Both the position numbers and the translations under genes were made by a program. The notes beneath the pieces were generated by a model. It was not told the DNA's origin. It did no database searches and saw only the letters and a program-made list of their open reading frames with translations. A stretch of DNA of 64,000 bases from Tritrichomonas musculus (lineage: Eukaryota > Parabasalia > Tritrichomonadida > Tritrichomonadidae), in NCBI GenBank assembly GCA_039105265.1, contig JAPFFF010000005.1:3767501-3831500 (forward strand). The letters are read 5' to 3'. Positions within the stretch are counted from its first letter, which is position 1, and every line of letters starts with the position of its first letter. Below are positions 1-10,690 of this stretch, in pieces.

Positions 1-1870
1 ATTTAAATAATAAATTTCATTAATTTTATAATTTTGAAATTTCATTGAATTAATATTTATTAGAACAAAATAAAATTCAATTTTTTGAAATTCTATTTAA
101 AACAATAAATAAAAATGTTATGAAAATATTAATTCAAAAAATGCGATTAAAAAATGAATGAAATTAATCTCAAATTAATATCAGTTTTTTGATTACTCAA
201 TAAAAGTTTAATAATTTCTTTACATTCTTTTTGAACAGCAATCGATAATGCAGTTTTATCAAAATTATTTGCTGATAATTATATAAAATTATTTTAATTT
301 TAAATTTCATTAAAAATAAAAAATTGCAAATTTCATAAAAATAAAAAATATTTTAAAATTCCATTAAATTCAAAAAAAAGTTAAAATATGATAAAAATAT
401 AAAATAAAATCCAATAAAAAACTAATCAAGTTTAAAATCCTATAAATCAAATTATATTTAAAATTAGATGAATAATAAAAACAATTAAAAACTCTATTAA
501 TTAAATAAAATCAAAAACTCCATTAAAATACAAAATTTTGAAATTTCATTCAAAAAAATCATTATTTAAATGTAATTAAAATTCTAACTTTAAAATGTAA
601 TAAATAATTTTTCAAAAAAAAAATTTTATAAAATATTTAATAATGAAATGTAATGAAAAAATTAATTGTTTTAAAATGTAATAAATTTGGGAAAATTTGA
701 AACTCTTTGAATATATAAAATATTGAATATAATAAATTATATATGTTAAAATTGAATTGAAATATGTGAATTTAAATTAATTGCATGTTTATATCAATAT
801 TTTGTTTTTGTAATAAAAGTTCAATAATTTCTTTACTTCCAAGAATAACAGCAGCAGAAATTGGAGTTTGATAAGTTTTATCATTTTTTTAAATTTCATG
901 AAAATTTTTATTTTAAATTTCATGAAAGCATTAACAAAAAAATATACTTGCCATTTTTTACCTTAATATTAACATCAATACTCGGATGGTGTAATAAAAC
1001 ATCAACAATTTCTTTATCTCCTTTTTCAATTGCCAAAATTAATGCTGTCTTTTTAAAATCAATAAAAATTTCATAATATTAAGTAATACGAAATTGAATT
1101 AAAATAATAATAATAAAATTCTATAAGATGATATACATTTAAAATGCGATAAAATTAATATTTTTGAATGCCATATCTTTCTTCTGCTTTATATATTTTT
1201 GCATTTACATCAATATTCCGATGTTGCAATAAAACTTCAACGATTTCTTTATTTCCTTTTTCAACTGCAAAAGTCAAAGGTATTATTTGAGTTTTAAAAT
1301 AAAAACTTCATAAAATAAATTATCAGAAAAATTACATTAAAACAATAATAATAAAATTGCATAAATTTGAATAATATAAAATCGTATAAAAATAATAAAA
1401 AAAATTTCATAAAATAATATAAATAAAAGACCATATAAATTTAAATATTTTTCTATTTCTATTTTTGCATTTACATCAATATTCCGATGTTGTAATAAAA
1501 CTTCAACGATTTCTTTATTTCCTTTTTCTATGGCCAATAATAAGGGTGTCTTGTGAAATTTAAATAAAAATTGCATAAAATTAATTGAATATAAAATTAC
1601 ATTAAAAAACAATAATAATAAAATTTCATAAAATTAATTGAATATAAAATTTCATTAAAAAACAATAACAATAAAATTTCATAAAAATCAAAAAAATTTG
1701 AAACAATATTAAAATATTTTTTTTTTTTTTTTGAATATCATCCTTAGTTTTTTTTACCGTCAATTTTACATTAACATCAATAACAGGATGTTGCAATAAA
1801 ATTTCAAGAATTTCTTTATTTCCTTTTTCAATTGCTAATGTTAAAGGAGTCTTGTGAAATTTAAATAAAA
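1..1870 (-). other. Ankyrin-unit array, downstream half
   Basis: Minus-strand array of single ankyrin units, each about 29-30 residues, at roughly 1755-1860, 1455-1555, 1190-1295, 950-1057, 785-880 and 178-265. They follow one pattern: K-T-[PA]-L, then AIEKGNKEI, then a leucine-rich helix and DVN. The usual linker between ankyrin repeats (about four residues) is absent, and 130-500 bp of almost pure AT separates neighbours. Several units begin directly after an AG (CACAAG, AAAAAG), as expected of a 3' splice site. No shared 5' splice consensus or Trichomonas-type branch motif was found. This is either an unusually intron-rich host gene or a decaying array. Unit-level conservation favours past or present coding. 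It continues beyond the left edge and probably belongs with the N-terminal region at 4932-6116. Confidence 0.6.
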
Positions 1871-2014
1871 ATGTCATCTAAAAAATAATTTAAAAATCCC
1901 ATTAAAAACAAAAAAAAAAACTTTAAAAAAATAGTATAATTTGGAATTGCATTAATATAAATAATTTTGAAACTTTGTTTAAAATTTGTAAATATTAACA
2001 AGTATCATATTATA

Positions 2015-3290
2015 GGGGTCTCAAAAAGTTTTTAGGGCGACTATTAAAGAAACAGATTAAAGTTATAATATTAAAATATAATAATCTTTACTTAATATAT
2101 TCACCATTATTATTTATTATTTCATCGCATCTCTTTATCCATGATTCAAAAACCTTGTTCATTATGTCACTTGGTATTTCATGCAAGATTTCGGTTATTG
2201 CGTCAAATAATTCTTCAGGTGAGGTGAAAGATAATCCAGCTAGCTTTTCTTTCAGATATCCGAAAAGAAAGTAATCTGAGGGTGCCAAGTCTGGGCTGTA
2301 TGGAGGATGTGGCACCCTCACAACACCATTTTTATTATACCACTCATTTGATTTTTTCGAGTTGTGAACTCTACAATTATCGAGATGGAGTTTAAGCTTT
2401 TTCTTTTTTGATGTTTTTCTAAATTCATCAATTGTTGGTTCAAGCACATTATTAATAAAATATTCTGTATTAAAAGATTGACCTTTCTTCATCATATCAA
2501 TATGAAAAATTCGATTTTTTGAGAACATTACTGTAATCATCACTTTTTCAGTACATATACTTTTTGAAACCCTAAATGGCACATCATCTTTAGATATTGA
2601 CCATTTTTTTGCTGGTTCATAAGACAAAAAGAACCATGATTGGTCTCCTGTGATCAGATTAATGAAATCTTTTTGTGACTCAGAAACAAGTATTGATTTT
2701 AATTCCAGTGCACCATTTACTCTTTTATTTTTCAGATCATTTGTCAGAGAATAAGGCACCCAACGTAAAGTGTAATTTTTGTAACCGAGAACTTCAGTTA
2801 AACGGTTATAAACAGTACCATATGAACAACCACAAACATCACTTATTTGTGAAACAGAACTAAAAGGATATTCTGTTAATGTTTTAAGAATAATTGCATC
2901 CAAATCATCTAATGGCGGTCTCCCTGATCTGGGCTTATCATCAATCGTTACACGCCCGCATTTAAATTCATGATACCAGTATTCAACAGTTTTGGGTTTC
3001 AGCGCATTGCATTGATATACATTAACAAGTTTTTGGTGTATTTGAGCTGGCATTTTTCCTTTTAGATAATAATAATGAATGATTCCTCGCTGCTCTATTT
3101 CAGACATTTGATTATACGTTTATATTTTTAATTTTAAACGAACTTTTTGACCTTTAATTCTATGAATAAAGAATGAAAATTTAATTTGATAAGAAATATA
3201 ATGTTACTAAGATCACTACTATATGTTATTAAAATATTACATTTTCAAACCATTCCAAAGATGGTCGCCCTAAAAACTTTTTGAGACCCC
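2015..3290 (-). mobile_element. mariner DNA transposon, apparently complete
   Basis: The ends are perfect 27-bp inverted repeats at 2015-2041 and 3264-3290, starting GGGGTCTCAAAAAG. A TA dinucleotide lies on each side (2013-2014 and 3291-3292), which is the known mariner target duplication. The only gene is a full-length transposase on the minus strand. Perfect ends and an open frame imply a recent insertion. It lies immediately after an ankyrin unit (3293-3378), inside the array. Confidence 0.95.
2088..3107 (-). CDS. mariner transposase
   Basis: A 339-residue transposase that would cut and rejoin the element at TA sites. The N-terminal 110 residues form the paired helix-turn-helix DNA-binding region, with the GRP linker motif near residues 62-64. 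The catalytic core has Asp155 (TGDQSW), Asp243 (HLDNCRVH) and Asp278 (PYSPDLAPSDYF). There are 34 residues between the last two, the DD34D spacing that defines mariners. The length is typical for the family and the frame is uninterrupted. The start lies about 160 bp inside the right terminal repeat. Related mariners are abundant in Trichomonas. Whether this copy is active cannot be judged from one window. Confidence 0.95.
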   Translation of the reverse strand: MSEIEQRGIIHYYYLKGKMPAQIHQKLVNVYQCNALKPKTVEYWYHEFKCGRVTIDDKPRSGRPPLDDLDAIILKTLTEYPFSSVSQISDVCGCSYGTVYNRLTEVLGYKNYTLRWVPYSLTNDLKNKRVNGALELKSILVSESQKDFINLITGDQSWFFLSYEPAKKWSISKDDVPFRVSKSICTEKVMITVMFSKNRIFHIDMMKKGQSFNTEYFINNVLEPTIDEFRKTSKKKKLKLHLDNCRVHNSKKSNEWYNKNGVVRVPHPPYSPDLAPSDYFLFGYLKEKLAGLSFTSPEELFDAITEILHEIPSDIMNKVFESWIKRCDEIINNNGEYIK

Positions 3291-3292
3291 TA

Positions 3293-4905
3293 TAACATTA
3301 ATATTTGGATTCTGTAACAAAGTTCGAACAATATCTTTATGATTTTTAGAAACTGCAATTGATAAAGCTGTTCTATGAAAACATAAAAAAATTTCATTAA
3401 TTAAAAATATTTCAAATTCTATAAAATAATTAGTTTTGAAATATTATTAATAAAGAATTAGAAAAAAAAAACTTTACTAATAATATTTTCTTATTGGAAT
3501 ATAATAAAATTTTTTTTGTCGAAACTAAATTGAAATATTGAATTATTAAATTAATTTCTGATTTATTTGAATATTGGAATTTTGCAATAAAAACAAAACC
3601 ATTTCATTGTTTCCATTTTCAATTGCTAATGAAAAAGCAGTTTTATGAACATTTGAAAAAAAACATTATGAAAATTTTTAAAGAAAAAACATCAAAAAAA
3701 TTCTCAATTAATTTAAAATTTCGTTAATTTATAAATTAAAATTTCATTTAATTTTAAAAATTTGAAATATAATAAATATTTTTTGATATAAACTCTATTA
3801 AAATATTTATAAATAAAATTTTATTAAATCAATGAATTTGAAATTATATTAAAAATCAAAGAATGAAATTGAATTAAATCATAAAAGCAAAATTCTATAA
3901 AAATAAATATGATAAAATTTGATTAAAAATTAAAAAATCAAATAAATATCATACCAACATCAATATTAGGATGTTGTAATAATAATCCAACAACATCTTT
4001 GCTTCCTTTATCAATAGCAATAGATAATAATGTTTTATGAAATAATAATATTTAAAATTTCATTAAAAAAATTCAGAATTCCATTCATAGTATTAAATTT
4101 GAACATGATAAAAAATTTTAATTTTAGAATATAATTAAAATAAAAAAAATATAAAATGTAATTAAATTTAATAAAATAAATCTCATGAAATTAAAAAAAT
4201 TAGGAATTCTATTTAAAAAAATAAAATAAAAATATGATAAAAGATGAATATTTTTGAATTGTATAAAATTGCTAATGAAATGAGATTTAAAAATGAAGAG
4301 ACAAATTTTATAAAAATTAAATTTGAAATAAATTTATAATTAACATCAATCATTTTATTTTGCAAAAAAAGATTTATTATTTCAGTATCTCCTCTTTCTA
4401 CTGCTATGGACAATGCTGTTCTTTGAAAATCAAATAGAATTTCATTTAAACAAATAAATAATTTCATTTAATATAATAATTATAAATGCTATGAACAAAT
4501 TTTTAATTTTAGAAATTCCATCAAATAATTTATTCATGAATTATATTTAAATAAATTATTTTAAATATCATTAAGTTAATTAATTTTATAATTTTATGAA
4601 ACAACTAATTAAACACCTATTTGATTAAAATAAATAATAGTAATTCTATAAAAAAATTTAATTTTTTAAAATCCCATTAAATAATTAAATTTTAAATGTA
4701 ATTAAATTTCAATAACTTATAATTGTATTAAAACAATAAATTATAAAATTTTATTTGAAAAACTAAAATATTTAAAACTATATTAAAAAAAATTGTTGAT
4801 TTAAAATAAATATTTCATTTATATCAATATTTTTACTTTGTAACAAAACTTCAACCATATCTTTATTATCACTTTCAACTGCCATTGCTAGAGGAGTTTT
4901 ATAAA
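3293..4905 (-). other. Ankyrin-unit array, upstream half
   Basis: Five further ankyrin units on the minus strand: about 4810-4905 (KTPLAMAVES), 4335-4428 (RTALSIAVERG), 3950-4042 (HKTLLSIAIDKG), 3555-3650 (HKTAFSLAIENG) and 3293-3378 (HRTALSIAVSKN). The spacers between them are AT-rich and filled with degenerate copies of a TTTCATTAAA-like motif. The unit at 3293 is cut off by the mariner directly after its final NINV, at the point where a linker or splice donor would be expected. Same interpretation and uncertainty as for the downstream half of the array. Confidence 0.6.
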
Positions 4906-4931
4906 AAATCAAAAATATAAATTTCATTAAT

Positions 4932-6116
4932 TTAATAAAATATTATTGAAATTTCATAACGATCACAAATTACATAAATTAAATAAATTGAAACTTGATT
5001 TAAAAATTTCAATATAAAGAATTCCATTAACAAAACTAAATTATTAAATTTTATAAATGTTATAATAAAAATGACTTTTGCATTTATATCTTTAAAATCA
5101 TTCAACAAATTTTTAACAATTGATGAATATCCATATTGAATTAATTGATATTCATGGCCTTTAACATTTTCATTGAAAAAAGAGTAATTATGATATTTAA
5201 TAATATTTGGGAAAATATCAATATTTCTAGCTAAATGATTATCCTTAATATAATCAGCAATTTCATTATGATAACATTTAATTGATTCAATTAGACATTC
5301 TGAAAAAGTTGCATCGTTTGGTTCAACATGAATTTCTTCAAGAAGATGAATTAAATCTGGATTTCGTGAATGAATTGCATAGATCCACAAAGATCCAGTT
5401 AATATAACTCCATTTATTCGTAAGTATTGAAAAATTTGAATTGCCCCACAAAAAGCTGCATATTCAATTAAAGAAGGATTTTTTTCAATTAATAATAAAT
5501 TTGTTTCAAATTTTGATTGAGGAATCTTTCCGGAAAGAGGAAAATTGGTTTTAGTAACATATGTTATAAATTCTTCGACCAAATCATTTTGAATTAAGTT
5601 ACAAATATAATTATCATTATTTCCTTTTTTCCTTTTTTCTTCGATATCTTGGCTTATTTTGGCTTGACTACCATTATAAAATGATATAATTTCAGGCGAA
5701 AAATAACTTTCAAATGGTTGAAGTCTTTTTGATATATATTCATCGATTTGTATAATCTGTTCTTTAAAAAGAAATAGAAGAATATTTGGATTGCAACGAA
5801 ATATATGGAAAATTTCATGATTTGATAAGGTTTTCTTCATTTCTTCAAGAAAGATACAAAGTATTGTCTCAATTTTTTTATTTAAAGTGGCTGTTCGTTG
5901 ATGATTCGCGCATATACTTGATATTAACAAAAGTATTTCCTTAAACACACTCTTCTTTTCATGATATGAAATATTTTCAAATGATATTTTCAAATAATTA
6001 AAAGAATTAAAATCTTTAATTAAAGAGTCATCTTGTAAATCTTTATTTGAATCTATAAACTCAAGAAATGTTTCTTGAATGCTTTGCATCTTTTCAATAT
6101 ATGCTTTTGTATCCAT
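4932..6116 (-). CDS. N-terminal region of ankyrin repeat protein
   Basis: The frame starts with MDTKAYIEKMQSIQ at 6116. It has a mostly helical N-terminal region of about 200 residues and then several ankyrin-like helical pairs, as in the large trichomonad ankyrin family with a DUF3447-type N-terminus. Similarity ends after DINAK near 5076. The frame then runs on into low-complexity AT-rich sequence to 4932 (IFIITFIKFNN), which looks like spacer or intron, so the real exon probably ends near 5075. A GT follows there directly. The gene reads toward the ankyrin units at 4905 and below. The likely role is protein-protein interaction; the partner is unknown. Confidence 0.7.
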   Translation of the reverse strand: MDTKAYIEKMQSIQETFLEFIDSNKDLQDDSLIKDFNSFNYLKISFENISYHEKKSVFKEILLLISSICANHQRTATLNKKIETILCIFLEEMKKTLSNHEIFHIFRCNPNILLFLFKEQIIQIDEYISKRLQPFESYFSPEIISFYNGSQAKISQDIEEKRKKGNNDNYICNLIQNDLVEEFITYVTKTNFPLSGKIPQSKFETNLLLIEKNPSLIEYAAFCGAIQIFQYLRINGVILTGSLWIYAIHSRNPDLIHLLEEIHVEPNDATFSECLIESIKCYHNEIADYIKDNHLARNIDIFPNIIKYHNYSFFNENVKGHEYQLIQYGYSSIVKNLLNDFKDINAKVIFIITFIKFNNLVLLMEFFILKFLNQVSIYLIYVICDRYEISIIFY

Positions 6117-6377
6117 TAGATTATGTTTATACTGAAAAAAAAATTATATGGCATAAATTTTATTCGCAATTCCTGAAACTAAACATATTAGCACCTTTCT
6201 AGATAAATAAATGTAAAAAATTGATTTATATATAATATAAAAAATATAAAATTCATTTTTTTTTTTTTTTTTTAATATTAGTTTTTATTGACAGGATATT
6301 TTTTTTTTTTTTTCCAAATTTCGATTTCAATAATTTCATTTAAACTTTTTGATAACTTTATGATATTATTTTGTTTA
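6117..6377. other. Intergenic AT-rich region
   Basis: Upstream side of the ankyrin gene. It holds two long T tracts near 6258-6274 and 6299-6314. No gene or RNA is recognisable. Confidence 0.6.
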
Positions 6378-6595
6378 TAGTACCAAGAAAAAGTGGATGA
6401 CTTCGCGAAAAACTGGGTGACGTATTCAATTTCTATAAATTTTGAATAAAAATAATGATCGTTCTAGTTTATAACATAAATTTGAATTTGAATTAATTTT
6501 TCACAATTTTTTTTCTATAGATTGAGAAGATTCTATCAAAAAATTGAATTCGTCACCTAGTTTTTCGCTTCGTCGCCTTCCTTTTCCCGTTACTA
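6378..6595. mobile_element. Miniature inverted-repeat element, TA-flanked
   Basis: Imperfect terminal inverted repeats of about 56 bp. The left arm starts TAGTACCAAGAAAAAG; the right arm read inward starts TAGTAACGGGAAAAGG. The best-conserved part contains GCGAAAAACT and GGTGACG followed by ATTCAATTT. TA lies directly outside each end (6376-6377 and 6596-6597), which suggests a Tc1/mariner-type target duplication. The element is 218 bp with no reading frame, so it is non-autonomous. Its ends do not resemble those of the mariner at 2015-3290. Confidence 0.7.
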
Positions 6596-6967
6596 TATTC
6601 CATATTTTATTTAAAAAAATGGATTTCATGAAATTAATCCTAAAATAATCATCAATACATTATATTATTTAATTTTACATATTTTAAAAACCGAAATACC
6701 AAATATATATATATATTAAATCCAATTGATATCAAATATACAATTCTTTTCATACCACTCTTCACATCTAATATATTAGATATCAGAAGCAAAAAAGTGA
6801 CATTTTTGGTATGGATTCTCAAAATTGCAAGCCTAATTCAAAAATCAAATTTTTGAGAGAAAAAATGTTCAAATAAAAATTTATAAAAATATAAAAACAT
6901 TTTATTAATATTATTATCAAAAAGAACAATTATTAAGCTGATTCAATAAAAAAATAAATCAGCGCTT
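6596..6967. other. Intergenic AT-rich region
   Basis: Lies downstream of the deubiquitinase gene stop (minus strand). Only AT-rich sequence with a short AT dinucleotide run near 6703-6716. No feature is supported. Confidence 0.5.
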
Positions 6968-9900
6968 TCATTTATCATTATTTTGAGTTTCGAAAAATCC
7001 GCTTAAAGAATGAGAGAACTTCTTTTCACTGTCTCCCATATTGAGGGCTAAAACATCAACGACCAGTGCCACGCAAGCCCTCATTTTAGGAATAGTGAAA
7101 TTCGCTACCAAGTCATTCAGCTTCACGTATAAATTGTCATCAATCAGCAACGGTTCTTGCAAGCTCACTTTTTGACAAACGAACAGCACAGCCTTAATTT
7201 TCTCAATATCAACGTCAGCCAGAACGAGATTCAATTTCTTTACATTTAAGATCAATTCTCTTGTAGTTGAATCCTTATTGATCGGGATCCATCTCGCAAT
7301 TCCTTCAAATTTTCCAGAGTTCAAATTATTCGTCATTCTCACCTCAATTGACATTGGACTCGATGCAGACAACATTGTCTTAAATTGCCATTTATTTGCG
7401 GGCACGTCGAAGCGAACCAAGTCCACTCTAATTGGCACTTTTTTGGGCATATAAATCTCAGAGAGCGGTTTTAAAATAAAGTTTTCAAAACCTTTCGAAC
7501 AGAGCGGTTTTAATTTATTAAATTTATTCAATTTGAAATCAAAGATTTCTTTCGAAGCAACTTCAATTATGTCTTTACAACAACAGTTCTTTTTCAGCCA
7601 AATTGGCATCTTTGTTCGAATGACAGGCGAATTCTTCAGACGAACAAAAATATGATCTTCACTTGAGAAACTGTAACTTCTTTGATTTTTACTCAGATTT
7701 GAAACAAATATAAAAGTGACAGGCGTGTAAAGTGATACTGAACAAGCTGTCGCCGAACCACTCAAAACTTGGTACTCAAGTTTAGAGTCATTCAAAGGGA
7801 AATAAGAAACATATGGATATTTTAACGGTTTTAACGGTTCCTTGTTTTTTAAGAGAATTATTTTTTCGGGGCTTTGATTCAAAGCAACCGCCAATTTCGT
7901 TTGAACATCAGAGTAACTAGAATCCCTTTTAAACGTCATTTTATAACCGCTAATATTTAACGTCTTTGGCGAATTTGGCTTCAAAATGACACAGGAACCG
8001 TCAGGCAGTTCTTTTGGCACTTTTGTCAAATTGAACAAAAGTTCGTAGCCTTGAATTTGCGGAAGATTTTGCCGTAAACAAACATCAATGTAAACACGAG
8101 GCGGTTTGTTTGAAGCGACAAAAATTGGCCCGTTATCAAGCTCTCCAGGAAGGAGGAAGAACTCGGTTGGATGACCTTGAACGACGAATGCTGAAGCAGG
8201 CATGTCTAATGAAAGCGGACCTATAAATTGGCTCTTTCCGGGAAGCATTGCCCAAGCAGAGAAAGCTAACGGGATGTGATTAGAATCCGTCCGATTATCA
8301 ATTGAAAAAATGTCATTCATAACATCATCCATGTTTTCATTATCATCGTAAATCTCGGTGTTGCTGTTACTGATGCTGTTGCTGTTACTCAAGCTGTCAT
8401 TCTCTGTCTCTTCGCTGTCACTCGAGAAGTTCTTGGAGCTGTACTTGTTGATCATGTCTTTCACTGTGTTATTTGAGCTACTCGAATTCTTTTTCAAGCT
8501 TTGATTCTTTTCACTCGTTTTTCGAGTTTCTTTTTTTGTGTTGAGAATGATCGTCGTGTCTTGCTTCGAAGAATCTTTGCCTCGTATCTTCCGAAGAATC
8601 TCATAAATGGATAAGTTTGGATCTGCCCATTCTATCGGCGGATGTTGCTGGTTAATTTCAGAGCCTTTAATTTGGTCATAGAAAATGAAATGCGAATAAA
8701 AACGGTTAGTTTTATGTGGCGCTAAATAAAGAGGAATCGAATCGGTTGCTGTTATCAAGTTACTCGAATCATCCCTACAATAAAAGACAATGTAAGCACG
8801 CGGTAATCCAAATGTCAACGTCTTAAACCGCGATTTTCCTTTCAATTCAAATGAGTCTTTTACGTCTTTCTTCGAAATCTTGCTCACTTGAGCGTCATCA
8901 AACGCATACCACTGCTTGCCCAGGTGCAGCTTGATGAACGATAGATAATGGCCAAACGTAGGCGAGCCACTGTGCGCCACAACTGCAAATAATACATAAC
9001 GAACACCGCCAATGCGGATGGCATTCGGACAGCTGAATGGAGTCGTCAATTCAATGACACTGTTCGTTTCAACGGAGAATTTGTAACGACAAAGTTGGAG
9101 AATCAGAATCGGAGGCATCCGTGTAAACTTGCCCTCTTGAATAGCAGGCCCGCCTTCGTAATCAGGAAGACTCTCGGGCTCAAGCATCTTCTTCAGAGAG
9201 TCGCGGAGAGACGTGATTCCGTCAACTGTGATTGGGAGGAAAAGAAAGGTCTCTTCAAACTTTGATACAATTCGCATGTTCGGATCTTTCTTCTCAACTC
9301 GAACTCGAACACGAACGCGCTTGCGATGACGGTTGTTCTCGCTGTCTTCTTCTTCTTCGTTTTCATTGTCTGACTCATTTTTAGCAGCATCTTGTCCAGC
9401 ACTTTCAATCTTGCTGCTATTGTCATTTAGACCGCTGTCCTCTTGTTTATTATTTTGAATGTTTTTGTCATTTTTTTGATCGTTTTTATTTTCAATATTT
9501 TGAATATTATTTTGATCGTTTTGGTTTTCAATGTTTTGAATATTTTTTTGATCGTTTTGGTCTTTTTGTTGGCCATTTTTGTTTTCAATATTTTGAGTGC
9601 TTTTTTGGTCGTTTTCATTTTCTTCATCGTACTGATATTCATATTCGTATTCATCTTCGCTTTCTTCCATGTTGTTGACTTCTGGCTCATCTTCGAATTT
9701 CTTTTTTAGCAGATTTATCTTCTTGAACTGCCTCTTGACAGTGTGGATTGCGTTGTTCGTTATTTCAGTGATTGATGAAGTGTGGCTGATTTTTTTATTC
9801 ATCTCTTTTGGGTCCATTTCGCCATTTTCGTTTTTATTTTCAAGAGAAAATGATTTTGAAGAGGAAACTTTTTGTGAGTCATCATTCAAAAGTTGATCGT

Positions 9901-10690
9901 CTTTATTTAATCCTGGTTTTCTTTGTTTAATGACTTTGCGCATTTTAATTTCAAATAGTTGCGAGAGGGAATTAGAAAAGGGCTTGCCAAGATCTGTTTC
10001 AAGCCTCTCGAGGAGGGAAACGAGGAATTCGTGGGCATCTTGCTGTTGAAATGACATTTCAGCAACTGATCCCATGGCTGTAATAAAATTATCGAGTGTT
10101 AATGGCCGGCTTGCAATTTGTAATTGTACGAATAAATGCTGAAGAGCCGCGGTCGCTTCTTCTTTGGGATCTTTGAAAGAATATATAAGTTGTCGAAAAG
10201 CACCAATGTGAAAGAGAACTTGTAAAACTGAGGACATATAACAAGTCGAACCTGAGTTTTTTAGTCCGAGATATAAGTCTTTTCTTGAATAGGGATATTT
10301 TGGAGGGAGAGTAATTCGAATTGCATAATATATTGGTTTGATATTCATTGATATTGCTACAAAAGGGTTCTTTTTGGTGAAGCATGCAATAGTTTTGATA
10401 CGATTTTTCTTTTGACACTTGAAAGATTCTGGACGAATTTCAATTTTCAAATTAAAAGATTCATCGTAATGCCATTGAAGAGCACTGCAACAATATATAT
10501 ATAAGGTACCAAGCTTGCGATTGATATAGGCAATAAAGGATTCATGATCCTGTTTGAAAACAGGAGAAATTGAATATTTTTTCAGCTCTTCTCTAGGAAT
10601 CGGTACATTCCATTCAAAATAAAGAGATATATCTTTCTTATTTTTATTTTTTTTTGGCGGGGATTGTACAAAGGATGAAAATATCCCCAT
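6968..10690 (-). CDS. USP7-like ubiquitin carboxyl-terminal hydrolase
   Basis: A 1240-residue cysteine protease expected to remove ubiquitin from proteins. Residues about 20-130 resemble a MATH/TRAF domain. The catalytic USP domain begins at LGLKNSGSTCYMSS with nucleophile Cys150, continues through QQQDAHEFL, and has the His box AHSGSPTFGHYLSF with His at about 581, followed by WYAFDDAQVSKI. The USP fold is split by an acidic, Asn/Gln-rich insertion at about residues 270-480 built of repeats like NIQNIENKNDQ (DNA about 9430-9640). The roughly 600-residue C-terminal half matches the general layout of USP7, which carries ubiquitin-like domains there. USP7 family members act in the nucleus on transcription and repair substrates; the substrates here are unknown. 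The frame is intact. Confidence 0.9.
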   Translation of the reverse strand: MGIFSSFVQSPPKKNKNKKDISLYFEWNVPIPREELKKYSISPVFKQDHESFIAYINRKLGTLYIYCCSALQWHYDESFNLKIEIRPESFKCQKKNRIKTIACFTKKNPFVAISMNIKPIYYAIRITLPPKYPYSRKDLYLGLKNSGSTCYMSSVLQVLFHIGAFRQLIYSFKDPKEEATAALQHLFVQLQIASRPLTLDNFITAMGSVAEMSFQQQDAHEFLVSLLERLETDLGKPFSNSLSQLFEIKMRKVIKQRKPGLNKDDQLLNDDSQKVSSSKSFSLENKNENGEMDPKEMNKKISHTSSITEITNNAIHTVKRQFKKINLLKKKFEDEPEVNNMEESEDEYEYEYQYDEENENDQKSTQNIENKNGQQKDQNDQKNIQNIENQNDQNNIQNIENKNDQKNDKNIQNNKQEDSGLNDNSSKIESAGQDAAKNESDNENEEEEDSENNRHRKRVRVRVRVEKKDPNMRIVSKFEETFLFLPITVDGITSLRDSLKKMLEPESLPDYEGGPAIQEGKFTRMPPILILQLCRYKFSVETNSVIELTTPFSCPNAIRIGGVRYVLFAVVAHSGSPTFGHYLSFIKLHLGKQWYAFDDAQVSKISKKDVKDSFELKGKSRFKTLTFGLPRAYIVFYCRDDSSNLITATDSIPLYLAPHKTNRFYSHFIFYDQIKGSEINQQHPPIEWADPNLSIYEILRKIRGKDSSKQDTTIILNTKKETRKTSEKNQSLKKNSSSSNNTVKDMINKYSSKNFSSDSEETENDSLSNSNSISNSNTEIYDDNENMDDVMNDIFSIDNRTDSNHIPLAFSAWAMLPGKSQFIGPLSLDMPASAFVVQGHPTEFFLLPGELDNGPIFVASNKPPRVYIDVCLRQNLPQIQGYELLFNLTKVPKELPDGSCVILKPNSPKTLNISGYKMTFKRDSSYSDVQTKLAVALNQSPEKIILLKNKEPLKPLKYPYVSYFPLNDSKLEYQVLSGSATACSVSLYTPVTFIFVSNLSKNQRSYSFSSEDHIFVRLKNSPVIRTKMPIWLKKNCCCKDIIEVASKEIFDFKLNKFNKLKPLCSKGFENFILKPLSEIYMPKKVPIRVDLVRFDVPANKWQFKTMLSASSPMSIEVRMTNNLNSGKFEGIARWIPINKDSTTRELILNVKKLNLVLADVDIEKIKAVLFVCQKVSLQEPLLIDDNLYVKLNDLVANFTIPKMRACVALVVDVLALNMGDSEKKFSHSLSGFFETQNNDK
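9430..9640 (-). repeat. Asn/Gln/Glu-rich coding tandem repeat
   Basis: Degenerate 15-30-bp coding repeats within the deubiquitinase give peptides such as NIQNIENKNDQ and NDQKNIQN. They sit between conserved segments of the catalytic domain, where USPs often carry insertions. The repeat makes long antisense open frames that are not genes. Confidence 0.8.

Noticed and set aside
861-1076. Plus-strand 71-codon frame
   Set aside because: It is antisense to two ankyrin units and the spacer between them.
9427-9709. Overlapping open frames on both strands, one very hydrophobic
   Set aside because: By-products of the low-complexity repeat inside the deubiquitinase gene.
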